A stretch of 64,000 bases of DNA from Sphingomonas sp. ID1715 (lineage in GTDB: Bacteria; Pseudomonadota; Alphaproteobacteria; Sphingomonadales; Sphingomonadaceae), in NCBI RefSeq assembly GCF_013044515.1, contig NZ_JABEPR010000002.1:682001-746000 (forward strand), given 5' to 3'. Made by a program: the position numbers and the translations under genes. This document shows positions 9,669 to 17,178 of the stretch, in pieces. Each line of letters opens with the position of its first letter. Within the stretch, counting starts at the first letter, position 1. Below the pieces are notes generated by a model, which made no database searches, was not told the DNA's origin, and saw only the letters and a program-made list of their open reading frames with translations.

Positions 9669-9683
9669 AACCTGATGCAGGTT
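9669..9683. promoter_or_regulatory. palindrome upstream of Atm1-type exporter gene
   Basis: AACCTG-ATG-CAGGTT is a perfect 6-bp-arm palindrome in the gap between the divergent small gene and the exporter, 40 bases before the exporter ATG at 9723. Position and symmetry fit an operator for a dimeric regulator, for instance one sensing metals or thiol stress, but no regulator gene is adjacent and the site is not a consensus I can name. Confidence 0.3.
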
Positions 9684-9722
9684 GCATTGGTTTCGCCGCC
9701 GTGCCTCCCTACATCGACCAAG

Positions 9723-11531
9723 ATGTCGAAAACTGTGACCGGGGGCACTTCAGGAGATTCCCTGAGTTGGGGCGTCTTCCGCCGCTTCCTTCCCTATCTC
9801 TGGCCCGCCGATCAGCCGGCGATCCGTCGCCGCGTCGTCTGGTCGATGGTGCTGGTCGTAATCGCGAAGGCGACGACCCTGCTGATGCCGTTCGCCTACA
9901 AGGCGGCGATCGACCGGATGGCGCCGGGGCTGGAGGCAGGCGTGTCGCTCGCGGCCGCTTTGGTCATCGCCTATGCCGGCGCGCGCTTCGGCGGCGTGTT
10001 CTTCGACAATGTGCGGAACACCGTGTTCGAGCGCGTCGGCCAGGATGCGACCCAGCGCCTCGCCACCCATGTCTTCCGCCACCTGCACGAGCTGTCGCTG
10101 CGCTTTCACCTCGAACGGCGGACGGGTGCCGTCACCAAGGTGATCGAGCGCGGCACGAAGAGCATCGACATCATGCTCTATTTCCTGCTGTTCAACATCG
10201 CCCCGACGATCATCGAACTGGCGGCGGTGGCGGCGATCTTCTGGGTCAAATTCGGCTTCGGCATGGTCGCGGCGACCTTCACGATGGTCGCTGCCTATAT
10301 CCTCTTCACCCGCAAGGTGACCGACTGGCGCAACAAGCTGCGCGAGCAGATGAACGACCTCGACACCGGCGCGGTCGCCAAGGCGGTCGACTCGCTGCTC
10401 AACTATGAGACGGTCAAGTATTTCAGCGCCGAGGATCGCGAGGCCGCCCGTTACGAAAAGGCCGCGCGCGCCTATGCCAATGCCGCGGTTAAGTCCGAGA
10501 ACTCGCTCGCATGGCTGAACATCGGCCAGTCGCTGATCACCAACCTGATGATGGGCGGCGCCATGGCCTATACCGTCTATGGCTGGAGCACGGGCCGCTT
10601 CACGCCCGGCGACGTGGTGCTGGTCAACACGCTGCTCGCCCAGCTTTTCCGCCCCCTCGACATGCTCGGCATGGTCTATCGCACCATCCGCCAGGGCCTG
10701 ATCGACATGGCGGCGATGTTCGAGCTGGTCGACCAGAAGGCCGAGGTCGTCGACCTGCCAAGCGCCCAGCCGCTGATCGTCAGCGAAGGCAAGGTGAAGT
10801 TCGACAATGTCCGCTTCGGCTATGACCCGGAGCGACCGATCCTGAAGGGGGTCAGCTTCCTCGTTCCCGGCGGCAAGACGCTGGCGATCGTGGGCCCATC
10901 GGGCGCAGGCAAGTCGACCATCGCGCGCCTGCTCTTCCGCTTCTACGACGTGACCGGCGGCAGCATCTCGGTCGACGGGCAGGATATCGGCCGGGTCCAG
11001 CAGCGCACGCTGCGCGAGAATATCGGCATCGTGCCGCAGGACACGGTGCTGTTCAACGACACGATCGGCTACAACATCGCCTATGGCCGTGCCGGCGCCG
11101 GCCAGGAGGAGGTCGAGGCGGCGGCGCGCGGCGCCGCCATCCACGAGTTCATCGCTAGGCTGCCGGACGGCTACCAGGCGCAAGTCGGCGAACGCGGCCT
11201 GAAGCTCTCGGGCGGCGAGAAGCAGCGCGTGGCGATCGCCCGCACGTTGCTCAAGGACCCGCCGATCCTGATCCTGGACGAAGCGACCAGCGCGCTCGAC
11301 AGCCGGACGGAAAGTGAAATCCAGCGGACGCTTCGCGACGTGTCGGCCCAGCGCACCACCATCGTCATCGCGCACCGGCTTTCCACGATCGTCGACGCCG
11401 ACGAGATCATTGTGCTGAACGACGGCCGGGTCGCCGAACGCGGCACCCATACCAGCCTGCTCCGCCAAGGCGGCCTTTACGCCGAGATGTGGGCTCGCCA
11501 GGCCGCCGAGGCTGAGCTGGAGGAAGCATGA
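9723..11531 (+). CDS. atm1: Atm1-type ABC exporter (glutathione / heavy-metal)
   Basis: A 602-aa half-transporter: about six transmembrane helices then an ABC ATPase with Walker A GPSGAGKST, signature LSGGEKQRVAIAR, Walker B ILILDEATSALD and the H-loop IAHRLST. Long stretches (RFLPYLWPAD, FERVGQDAT, FHLERRTGAVTKVIERGTKSID, LFRPLDMLGMVYRTIRQGLIDMA) are those of NaAtm1 from Novosphingobium aromaticivorans and of mitochondrial Atm1, which export glutathione derivatives and confer metal tolerance. I chose the ATG at 9723 because its 17-residue lead before RFLPYLW fits that family; an upstream ATG at 9666 would run through the palindrome. It overlaps the next gene by 4 bases (ATGA). Confidence 0.92.
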   Translation: MSKTVTGGTSGDSLSWGVFRRFLPYLWPADQPAIRRRVVWSMVLVVIAKATTLLMPFAYKAAIDRMAPGLEAGVSLAAALVIAYAGARFGGVFFDNVRNTVFERVGQDATQRLATHVFRHLHELSLRFHLERRTGAVTKVIERGTKSIDIMLYFLLFNIAPTIIELAAVAAIFWVKFGFGMVAATFTMVAAYILFTRKVTDWRNKLREQMNDLDTGAVAKAVDSLLNYETVKYFSAEDREAARYEKAARAYANAAVKSENSLAWLNIGQSLITNLMMGGAMAYTVYGWSTGRFTPGDVVLVNTLLAQLFRPLDMLGMVYRTIRQGLIDMAAMFELVDQKAEVVDLPSAQPLIVSEGKVKFDNVRFGYDPERPILKGVSFLVPGGKTLAIVGPSGAGKSTIARLLFRFYDVTGGSISVDGQDIGRVQQRTLRENIGIVPQDTVLFNDTIGYNIAYGRAGAGQEEVEAAARGAAIHEFIARLPDGYQAQVGERGLKLSGGEKQRVAIARTLLKDPPILILDEATSALDSRTESEIQRTLRDVSAQRTTIVIAHRLSTIVDADEIIVLNDGRVAERGTHTSLLRQGGLYAEMWARQAAEAELEEA

Positions 11532-12448
11532 GCGAGGCCGATGTCCGGGAAGCCTTTCGCAATCAGGCGCTGTTCTGCGATCGCTCCGGCACCCCGGTCA
11601 CCGCGGCCGTGGTGCGCGGTATCGCAGCGGCGCTCGACCGCACGACCGCGACCGGCCGGCGCACGCTCGATTGGCCCGGCGACGCGCGCGGCAGCGGCGA
11701 TTCGGTTCCGCTTAGACTTGCCGGCGGCTTCCATGCGCTTGCCCGTCGTGGCGTCGATCCGTCCCTAAATCGCCTTTACGCTGGCGCACTCGACGGCGCT
11801 GAGGCGATCGTCGGTGACATCCTCCGACGCCATGACGCGGAGCTCGTCCGCTGGCTGAACTCGCCCCCGCAGACCAACGAGACCGGACGTGCCGGCCCGA
11901 TCATGGCCGGGCTGATGCTGCTCGCGGCCGAATACAGCCTACCGTTCGAACTGATCGAACTCGGCGCCAGCGCTGGGCTCAACCTCAATCTCCCCCGCTT
12001 TGGCTATGTCCTTGGCGGGTCAGGGGCCGGAGACCCCAACTCGCCCGTGCAACTCGCACCTTTGTGGGAAGGCGCGCCACCACCCCTGGCGACAGTGCAG
12101 GTGCTCGCCAGCCACGGCGTCGACCAGAACCCGGTGCGCATCGTCGACCCTGCCGAGCGCGAGCGGCTGATCGCCTATTGCTGGGCGGACCAGCACGAGC
12201 GGATGGAGCGCCTGCAGGCGGCGCTCGCACTGGCCGACCGATTCCCGCCGCAACTGGCACAAGGCGACGCCGCGGATTTCGCCGAAGCCGCGCTGCCCGA
12301 CCCTCAGGCCGAAGGCGTCTGCCGCGTCATCTACCACACCATCTTCTGGACCTATCTGCCTCCCGACAAGCAGCAGCGCATCCGCAACGCCCTCGCGGCG
12401 GCGCGCGAACGCGACGTGGGGGCGTCCGCTCGCCTGGCTGCGCTATGA
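11528..12448 (+). CDS. DUF2332 family protein, frameshifted near the C-terminus
   Basis: The frame encodes 306 aa with the DUF2332 pattern: an N-terminal FRNQALFCDRSG..VTAAVVRG region, LMLLAAEYSLPFELIELGASAGLNLN and VIYHTIFWTYLP. The function of DUF2332 is not established; the ELGASAGLNL stretch resembles a nucleotide or SAM-binding turn. The frame ends early: the expected C-terminus is present in another frame just downstream (see 12423-12563). Removing one G from the run of five at 12418-12422 joins the two. It starts inside the exporter gene (ATGA overlap), so the pair is coupled. Confidence 0.75.
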   Translation: MSEADVREAFRNQALFCDRSGTPVTAAVVRGIAAALDRTTATGRRTLDWPGDARGSGDSVPLRLAGGFHALARRGVDPSLNRLYAGALDGAEAIVGDILRRHDAELVRWLNSPPQTNETGRAGPIMAGLMLLAAEYSLPFELIELGASAGLNLNLPRFGYVLGGSGAGDPNSPVQLAPLWEGAPPPLATVQVLASHGVDQNPVRIVDPAERERLIAYCWADQHERMERLQAALALADRFPPQLAQGDAADFAEAALPDPQAEGVCRVIYHTIFWTYLPPDKQQRIRNALAAARERDVGASARLAAL

Positions 12449-12563
12449 GCTGAACGGGCAAGGTGGGGTGGCCGAGCTTCACCTGCAGCAATGGCCGGGC
12501 GGGCGCGAGCGGCATTTGGCGACCGGTCATCCGCACGGCAGCAGGATCGCTTGGCACGGCTGA
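12423..12563 (+). other. out-of-frame C-terminus of the DUF2332 gene
   Basis: Read in the frame ending at TGA 12561-12563, this stretch encodes PLAWLRYELNG, then ELHLQQWPGGRERHLATGHPHG, the usual DUF2332 C-terminal motifs (Pro-Leu-x-Trp-Leu-Arg, WPGG, HxHG). It has no start of its own. It shows that the gene was recently whole, or that the sequence has a one-base error in the G run. Confidence 0.75.
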
Positions 12564-12567
12564 CTCT

Positions 12568-12630
12568 GTTCCCCGGCGTTGGCCGGGGCCCATGACCGCC
12601 ACTGCTTGACCCCGCCTTTCGCCGGGGAAC
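12568..12630. repeat. inverted repeat, family C
   Basis: GTTCCCCGGCG at 12568-12578 and CGCCGGGGAAC at 12620-12630 are perfect complements around a 41-base middle with further partial pairing. The same element, about the same size and with the same ends, occurs at 27528-27591 inside the start of fliP. It lies between the frameshifted DUF2332 gene and the HAD gene. Confidence 0.75.
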
Positions 12631-12681
12631 AGGAACGACGCGAACGATGGTTAAAAGCTTCTCAACCATCTTCGGCGAAAC

Positions 12682-12704
12682 AGGCATCCAGCAAAGGGAT
12701 GCCT
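12682..12704 (+). promoter_or_regulatory. hairpin overlapping the ribosome site of the HAD gene
   Basis: AGGCATCC (12682-12689) and GGATGCCT (12697-12704) form a perfect 8-bp stem with a 7-base loop. The Shine-Dalgarno-like AGGGA (12695-12699) lies across loop and stem, and the ATG is at 12707. If translation starts at 12707 the stem would restrain initiation. If it starts at the upstream ATG (12647) this is merely coding sequence. Confidence 0.4.
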
Positions 12705-12706
12705 CG

Positions 12707-15061
12707 ATGAAATTGCAGCTGCGCGCGTTCGAACTCCACCGCATTCTCGAAGAAGCGCCGGCCGGCACGCGCTGGCTGTCGCTCGACTGTTTCGACACTT
12801 TGGTCTGGCGCGACACCGCGACGCCGGCCGACGTGTTCGCCGACCTGGAGTTCACCGGCGGCGCGGTCGAGCCACGCCGTCGCGCCGAGGGCGCCGCGCG
12901 CCACTATGCCAAGCTGTTCCGCGACTGCTTCGAGGTATCGATCGAAGAGATTCACGAGCGGCTGCGGCCCGGCGGCGACGCCGCGGCGTCGGTCGCGGCC
13001 GAGCTGCAGGCCGAAGCCCGGCACTGCTATGGCTTCGAGCCTATCAAGACACTGATCCGCGACGCCAAGGCACGCGGCCTCAAGGTCATGATCGTTTCCG
13101 ACACCTATCTGAGCGAAGACCAGCTGCGCACGCTGATCGGCCAGGCGGCGGGGAAAGAGACGGCCGCAGCGGTCGATCGCATCTTCCCGTCCAGCGCCTA
13201 TGGCGTGAACAAGGCTGATGGCCTGTTCCGGCATGTGCTCGACGACCTTGGCTGCGACCCGGCCGAGATCGTCCATGTCGGCGACAACCATGTCGCCGAT
13301 CAGGTCGCGCCATCCGAACTAGGGGTCAACACCGTCCACCTGGTGCAATTCGACGACGCGGCGAAGACACGGTTGCGGCTCGAAGCAGCGGCCGGCGCGA
13401 TGATCCATCCGGATGCGCGCGTGAACGTTCCCACCTTCCAGCCGCACCGCCCGTTGCTGTCGCTGCGGGCGGAGTCGGATGCGGCGTTCGCGCTGGGCCA
13501 CGACGTGCTCGGTCCGCTACTGCGCGCCTTCGCCACTTGGCTGAGCGACGAACGCGCGACGATTGCGGCTGAGACGGGCCGCCGCACCCACCTGCTGTTT
13601 CTGCTCCGCGACGGCTTCCTGCCGGCCGAAGTGTTCGAGGCGATCAATGCCGAGCCGACCCAGCGGGTGGAGATCAGCCGCCAGACCGCGTCCCGCGCCA
13701 GCCTGATCGACGAAGCAGCGATCCGCGCCCGCCTGCTCCATGATGGCAAGCGCAACACGATCGAAGTGCTCGCGCGCCAGTTCCATTTCAAGCAGGGCGA
13801 AATGGCCAAGCTCGGCAAGCTCGACGCTTCCGCGAACGATCCGAAGTTCGTCGAGCAGGTGCTCAAGCCGGAGACGGTCGGCACCATCGTCCATCGCTCC
13901 GCGCGCTTCGCCGACCGGCTGATCGCGCACCTCAAGCGCGCGGGCGTGAACGAGGGCGATGCCGTGATCCTGGCCGATCTCGGCTATCACGGCTCAGTGC
14001 AGGACAAGGTGCATGCGCTGCTCGAACAGCGGATGCAGCTGAAGGTCGCCGGCCGCTATTTGCTGCTGCGCGAAGAACAGCCGACCGGCCTCGACAAAAA
14101 GGGCCTGATCGATGCGCGCAACTATGATTTCCGCACCATCGACGCGCTGTGCGATCCGATCGCCGTCGTTGAACAGCTCTGCACGATCGCCCAAGGCTCG
14201 GTCGTCGACTACAAATGGGACGGCTCACCGGTGCGCCAGGCGGCCGGCATCAAGTCGAACCAGAGCGCGACCCGTGATCGCGTGCAGGCCGGCGCGATCG
14301 CCTTCGCGCGCGGTTGCGCCGACATGAGCCTGCCCGGCGATGCCGACGCATGGCGCCGGACGGCCGGCCAGACGCTCGCGCGCCTGCTCTTCATGCCGAC
14401 TGCCGAAGAAATCGAGGTCCTGCGCTGCTTCGAGCATGACGTGAACCTCGGCACCGAAGCGCTGATGCCGCTCGTCGATCCTGAGGCGGCCCAGGCCGGC
14501 CTCAGGTCGCGCGGCCTCCCCTATCTGATGCACGCGGAGCGCATCTACATCCCGGGGGAAATCCGCGAACACGGCCTGTCATTGAACCTGTCCATGCTCG
14601 CCTGGCGCCGCTTCGCGCTTGAAATCACGACCGGAGACATGGCCGGCGCCGCGATCAAGGTCCCGGTGATCCTCGTCGACGCCCAGGGTCAGGCCGTCAT
14701 CGACGCCGACGCGCACCCGACCCACGACGGCTTCTACGCGATGGCGGTGCCGGTCGGCGCCGGTCGCTTCACCGCTGCCGTGCAATGGGGCACCGCCTTC
14801 GAGTGCGTGCAGATTGATTCGGCGCGCTTCCATGTCGTCGAGAGCTTCGGCATCACGAATGATCAAGGCTCGGTTGCGGCGCAGCTGGTGCATGACGGGC
14901 TCGAGCGCGTCGCCGGCGATCTCTATCGCTGCTCAGGCCCGGCCGCCCTCACCATGGCGCCGCCGCCAAACCTCAGCCAGCCGGTCGACCTGCTGCTGCA
15001 CATCGTCTTCCGCCCGGTCGTTCGCCGTGGCGAAGCCGGAGCGCTCGCTCAGGCCGCCTGA
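12707..15061 (+). CDS. large HAD-superfamily protein (COG5610-type)
   Basis: A 784-aa protein. The first 230 residues are a HAD hydrolase domain: motif I SLDCFDTLVWR, motif II MIVSDTYLS, a Lys in YGVNKADG, and motif III VHVGDNHVADQ. A second region (from about residue 300) has the FLLRDGFLPAEVF and LADLGYHGSVQ motifs typical of COG5610 'predicted hydrolases', and the last 170 residues look like a beta-sandwich. Such proteins often sit among polysaccharide or glycosylation genes; here it is close to flagellin. I prefer the ATG at 12707 (AGGGA 7 bases upstream); an ATG at 12647 would add 20 residues. Its substrate is unknown. Confidence 0.7.
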   Translation: MKLQLRAFELHRILEEAPAGTRWLSLDCFDTLVWRDTATPADVFADLEFTGGAVEPRRRAEGAARHYAKLFRDCFEVSIEEIHERLRPGGDAAASVAAELQAEARHCYGFEPIKTLIRDAKARGLKVMIVSDTYLSEDQLRTLIGQAAGKETAAAVDRIFPSSAYGVNKADGLFRHVLDDLGCDPAEIVHVGDNHVADQVAPSELGVNTVHLVQFDDAAKTRLRLEAAAGAMIHPDARVNVPTFQPHRPLLSLRAESDAAFALGHDVLGPLLRAFATWLSDERATIAAETGRRTHLLFLLRDGFLPAEVFEAINAEPTQRVEISRQTASRASLIDEAAIRARLLHDGKRNTIEVLARQFHFKQGEMAKLGKLDASANDPKFVEQVLKPETVGTIVHRSARFADRLIAHLKRAGVNEGDAVILADLGYHGSVQDKVHALLEQRMQLKVAGRYLLLREEQPTGLDKKGLIDARNYDFRTIDALCDPIAVVEQLCTIAQGSVVDYKWDGSPVRQAAGIKSNQSATRDRVQAGAIAFARGCADMSLPGDADAWRRTAGQTLARLLFMPTAEEIEVLRCFEHDVNLGTEALMPLVDPEAAQAGLRSRGLPYLMHAERIYIPGEIREHGLSLNLSMLAWRRFALEITTGDMAGAAIKVPVILVDAQGQAVIDADAHPTHDGFYAMAVPVGAGRFTAAVQWGTAFECVQIDSARFHVVESFGITNDQGSVAAQLVHDGLERVAGDLYRCSGPAALTMAPPPNLSQPVDLLLHIVFRPVVRRGEAGALAQAA

Positions 15062-16008
15062 CCGGCAGCGGCGGCGATCGCCGCCAGCACGGTATCCAAC
15101 TCGATCCAGTGCACCATGTGGCCGACACCGTGCGCCACATGGAAGCTGCTGTGCGGCACCGCCGCGTGCAGCCGCTCGCCATGGACGGCCGGAACGACCT
15201 TGTCGCCATCGCCATGGACGATCGCGACCGGCAGCTTCAGCTCGCCATAGCGCTTCGACAGCCTGATCTGCGCCATCTGCACGAGGCCGGCGTCGCCTGA
15301 CGTCGCGCGGATCTGCTTGGGCCTGAGCGCGAGGCCGCGCGGAAACTCGTCGCGGAAATTGGCCGGTACCGGGTTCGGCGCGAAAACCTGCTTCAGCACG
15401 CCTGGACCTGCCGCGCGCACCACCAGCGGCGAGGTGGTGTTGGCCATCACCGCGCCGATCGCCGGCCAAGCGGGCATCGACATCAGCAGCGGGCTCGGAT
15501 TCTTGAACGGAAAATAGGGGCCTGCGACCAGCACCAGCCCCGCAACCTCGTCCGGATGGTCGAGCGCCCAGGCGAGCGCCGGCAACGTCCCCCAGCTATG
15601 GCCCAGCAACAGCGGCTTCTTGATGCCGAGCTTGGCGACCGCAGCGCGGGCGAGCTCCATCTGCGCCTCGGGCGTCCAGCGACCGTTGCGCGGCCGGTCG
15701 CTATAGCCATAGCCGGGCCGATCGAAGGCAAGCACGCGAAAGCGTTCGGCCGCTCGATCGATCAGTCCGCTGCCGAGCAGATCCTGCACCAGCGCGCCCA
15801 TGCCGTGGAACATGATAAGCGGCGGGCCGTCGCCGCGTTCAAGATAATGGAGCCTGACGCCGTCCACTTCGACGAACTTGCCGGCGGGCGGATGCTCCGC
15901 CTCCGCGGCCTTCGCCTGGCGGCGGTTGAACCAGGCGGCAGCGCCGAGCGCTGCCGCGACAAGGCCGAGTTTGGCGGCGGTCGGGATTCCGGTCTTCTTT
16001 TCCTGCAT
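15049..16008 (-). CDS. alpha/beta hydrolase, membrane-anchored
   Basis: A 319-aa hydrolase with an N-terminal hydrophobic anchor (about residues 10-24, AKLGLVAAALGAAAWF). The fold is shown by the oxyanion segment MFHGMGA, the nucleophile elbow LLGHSWGTLPA (Ser), the acid in IVHGDGDKVVP and the late His in AHGVGHMVHW. Substrate is not predictable; family members include esterases, haloalkane dehalogenases and epoxide hydrolases. The start at 16008 (MQEKKTG) is preferred over one 13 codons upstream. Its 3' end overlaps the convergent HAD gene by 13 bases. Confidence 0.85.
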   Translation of the reverse strand: MQEKKTGIPTAAKLGLVAAALGAAAWFNRRQAKAAEAEHPPAGKFVEVDGVRLHYLERGDGPPLIMFHGMGALVQDLLGSGLIDRAAERFRVLAFDRPGYGYSDRPRNGRWTPEAQMELARAAVAKLGIKKPLLLGHSWGTLPALAWALDHPDEVAGLVLVAGPYFPFKNPSPLLMSMPAWPAIGAVMANTTSPLVVRAAGPGVLKQVFAPNPVPANFRDEFPRGLALRPKQIRATSGDAGLVQMAQIRLSKRYGELKLPVAIVHGDGDKVVPAVHGERLHAAVPHSSFHVAHGVGHMVHWIELDTVLAAIAAAAGQAA

Positions 16009-16051
16009 GGCGGGCCAACGTGTCGCCGCCTCTCTGGTTGCGCACAAGAGA

Positions 16052-16080
16052 AAACCCCCGGCGCCAGGCGCCGGGGGTTT
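16052..16080 (-). terminator. rho-independent terminator downstream of flagellin
   Basis: AAACCCCCGGCGCC and GGCGCCGGGGGTTT face each other with a single central base, 38 bases past the flagellin stop. Read on the minus strand the stem is followed by TTTTCTC, a T-rich tail, which makes it a good intrinsic terminator for the flagellin transcript and insulates the hydrolase gene beyond. Confidence 0.85.
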
Positions 16081-16117
16081 CTGTTCAAGCGTACGCTACT
16101 GGTACGAAGCTTTGCGC

Positions 16118-16951
16118 TTAGCGGAGCAGGCTCAGCACGTTCTGCTGGCTCTGGTTCGCCTGGGCGAGCATCGCCGTCGCGGCCTGGGTCAGGATCTGGG
16201 CCTTGGCGAGGTTGGTCGTCTCGGCCGAGAAGTCCGTGTCCTCGATGCGGCTGCGCGCATCGGACAGGTTGTTGACGTTGTTGGTCAGGTTGTTGACCAC
16301 CGATTGCAGCCGGCTCTGGCCAGCACCCAGCGATGCACGCGTGGTGTTGACGTTGTCGAGCATGGTGTCGACGTTATCGAGCGCGGAGTTGGCGTTAGTC
16401 GCGGACGAAACCGAGGTACCCGAAGCCAGGTCGCTCAGCGAGCTGAAGCTCAGCGTGACCGAGTCACCATTGTTCGAACCGACCTGCACCGACAGCGAGC
16501 CCGCCTGGGCGCTATAGGTGGTGCCGGAAGCCGACGAGTTGAACACGCGGGTGCCGTTGAACTCGGTGGTCGCGAGGATGTTGGTGATCTGCGACTTGAG
16601 CTCGGTGACTTCGGTGTTCAGGTTCGTGCGGTCGGTCGACGAATAGGTGCCCGACGCGGACTGGACCGCCAGCTCGCGGATGCGCTGCAGCATGTTGGTG
16701 ACTTCGCTCAGCGCGCCTTCCGCGGTCTGCGCCCAGGAAATGCCGTCGTTGGCATTGCGGATCGCCTGGCCCATGCCGCGGATCGTCGCAGTCATGGTCG
16801 ACGCAATGGCGAGGCCCGCCGCGTCGTCCTTGGCGCTGTTGATGCGCTTGCCGGTCGACAGACGCTCCATCGCATTCTGCAGGCTCGCCTCGGCCATGCG
16901 CGAACCGTTCTGGGCACGCAGGGCGGCGGAGTTGGTCGAGATAACAGTCAT
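16118..16951 (-). CDS. fliC: flagellin
   Basis: Filament subunit, 277 aa: an N-terminal D0/D1 region ([14 protein letters not shown], then [27 protein letters not shown]), a short Ser/Thr/Gly-rich variable centre (about residues 140-190), and a C-terminal D1/D0 region ending with [16 protein letters not shown]. The centre is small, so the filament has little outer-domain decoration, though the many Ser/Thr could be glycosylated. The ATG at 16951 has GGAG 8 bases upstream; the frame is open further but that lies in the leader. A sigma28 promoter is at 17029-17055 and a terminator follows the gene. Confidence 0.96.
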   Translation of the reverse strand: MTVISTNSAALRAQNGSRMAEASLQNAMERLSTGKRINSAKDDAAGLAIASTMTATIRGMGQAIRNANDGISWAQTAEGALSEVTNMLQRIRELAVQSASGTYSSTDRTNLNTEVTELKSQITNILATTEFNGTRVFNSSASGTTYSAQAGSLSVQVGSNNGDSVTLSFSSLSDLASGTSVSSATNANSALDNVDTMLDNVNTTRASLGAGQSRLQSVVNNLTNNVNNLSDARSRIEDTDFSAETTNLAKAQILTQAATAMLAQANQSQQNVLSLLR

Positions 16952-17028
16952 AACAATCTCCGTTTCAGTTCCGGCTGCCGCTCCTTGCCCCCGGAAAAGC
17001 CGGATCGAAGCCAGAGCCGCCACAGCAC

Positions 17029-17055
17029 TGAACGGCAGCGCGCCGCGGGACTTTA
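17029..17055 (-). promoter_or_regulatory. sigma28 (FliA) promoter for flagellin
   Basis: On the minus strand TAAAGTCC, an 11-base spacer, then GCCGTTCA, against the FliA consensus TAAAGTTT-N11-GCCGATAA. Four of the first five bases and the GCCG block match and the spacing is exact. Start of transcription would be near 17022, giving a leader of about 70 bases. A second site with the same spacing precedes fliD. Confidence 0.8.
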
Positions 17056-17116
17056 GGGGCCGGACCGATCTTTTTTGCGGAGCCTCTCGCGCGCGTGTGC
17101 GGCGATAACTGTGTCG

Positions 17117-17131
17117 TTAACCACGGCTTTA
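17117..17131 (+). promoter_or_regulatory. CtrA-like box upstream of the sigma54 activator gene
   Basis: TTAA-CCACGGC-TTTA matches the alphaproteobacterial CtrA consensus TTAA-N7-TTAA with one mismatch and shows the repeated TTAACC / TTTACC form. It is 48 bases before the ATG of the activator gene, the first gene of the basal-body operon, where CtrA is known to act in other alphaproteobacteria. Confidence 0.5.
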
Positions 17132-17178
17132 CCCTGTTGGCCGATATCGGTGCCCAAGAGAGAAGACGGGGGACGCCG

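Noticed and set aside
9750-11468. A 572-codon open frame on the minus strand opposite the Atm1 exporter
   Set aside because: Antisense shadow of a well-conserved gene, no family features, no ribosome site.
12552-12567. TGGCAC-like sigma54 -24 box upstream of the HAD gene
   Set aside because: The -12 TTGC element is not at the right distance (ACTCT is found). Likewise the TGGCAC at about 12246.
12652-12680. TAAA...GGCGAAA as a possible sigma28 promoter for the HAD gene
   Set aside because: The spacing is three bases too long compared with the flagellin and fliD sites and the -10 block does not match.
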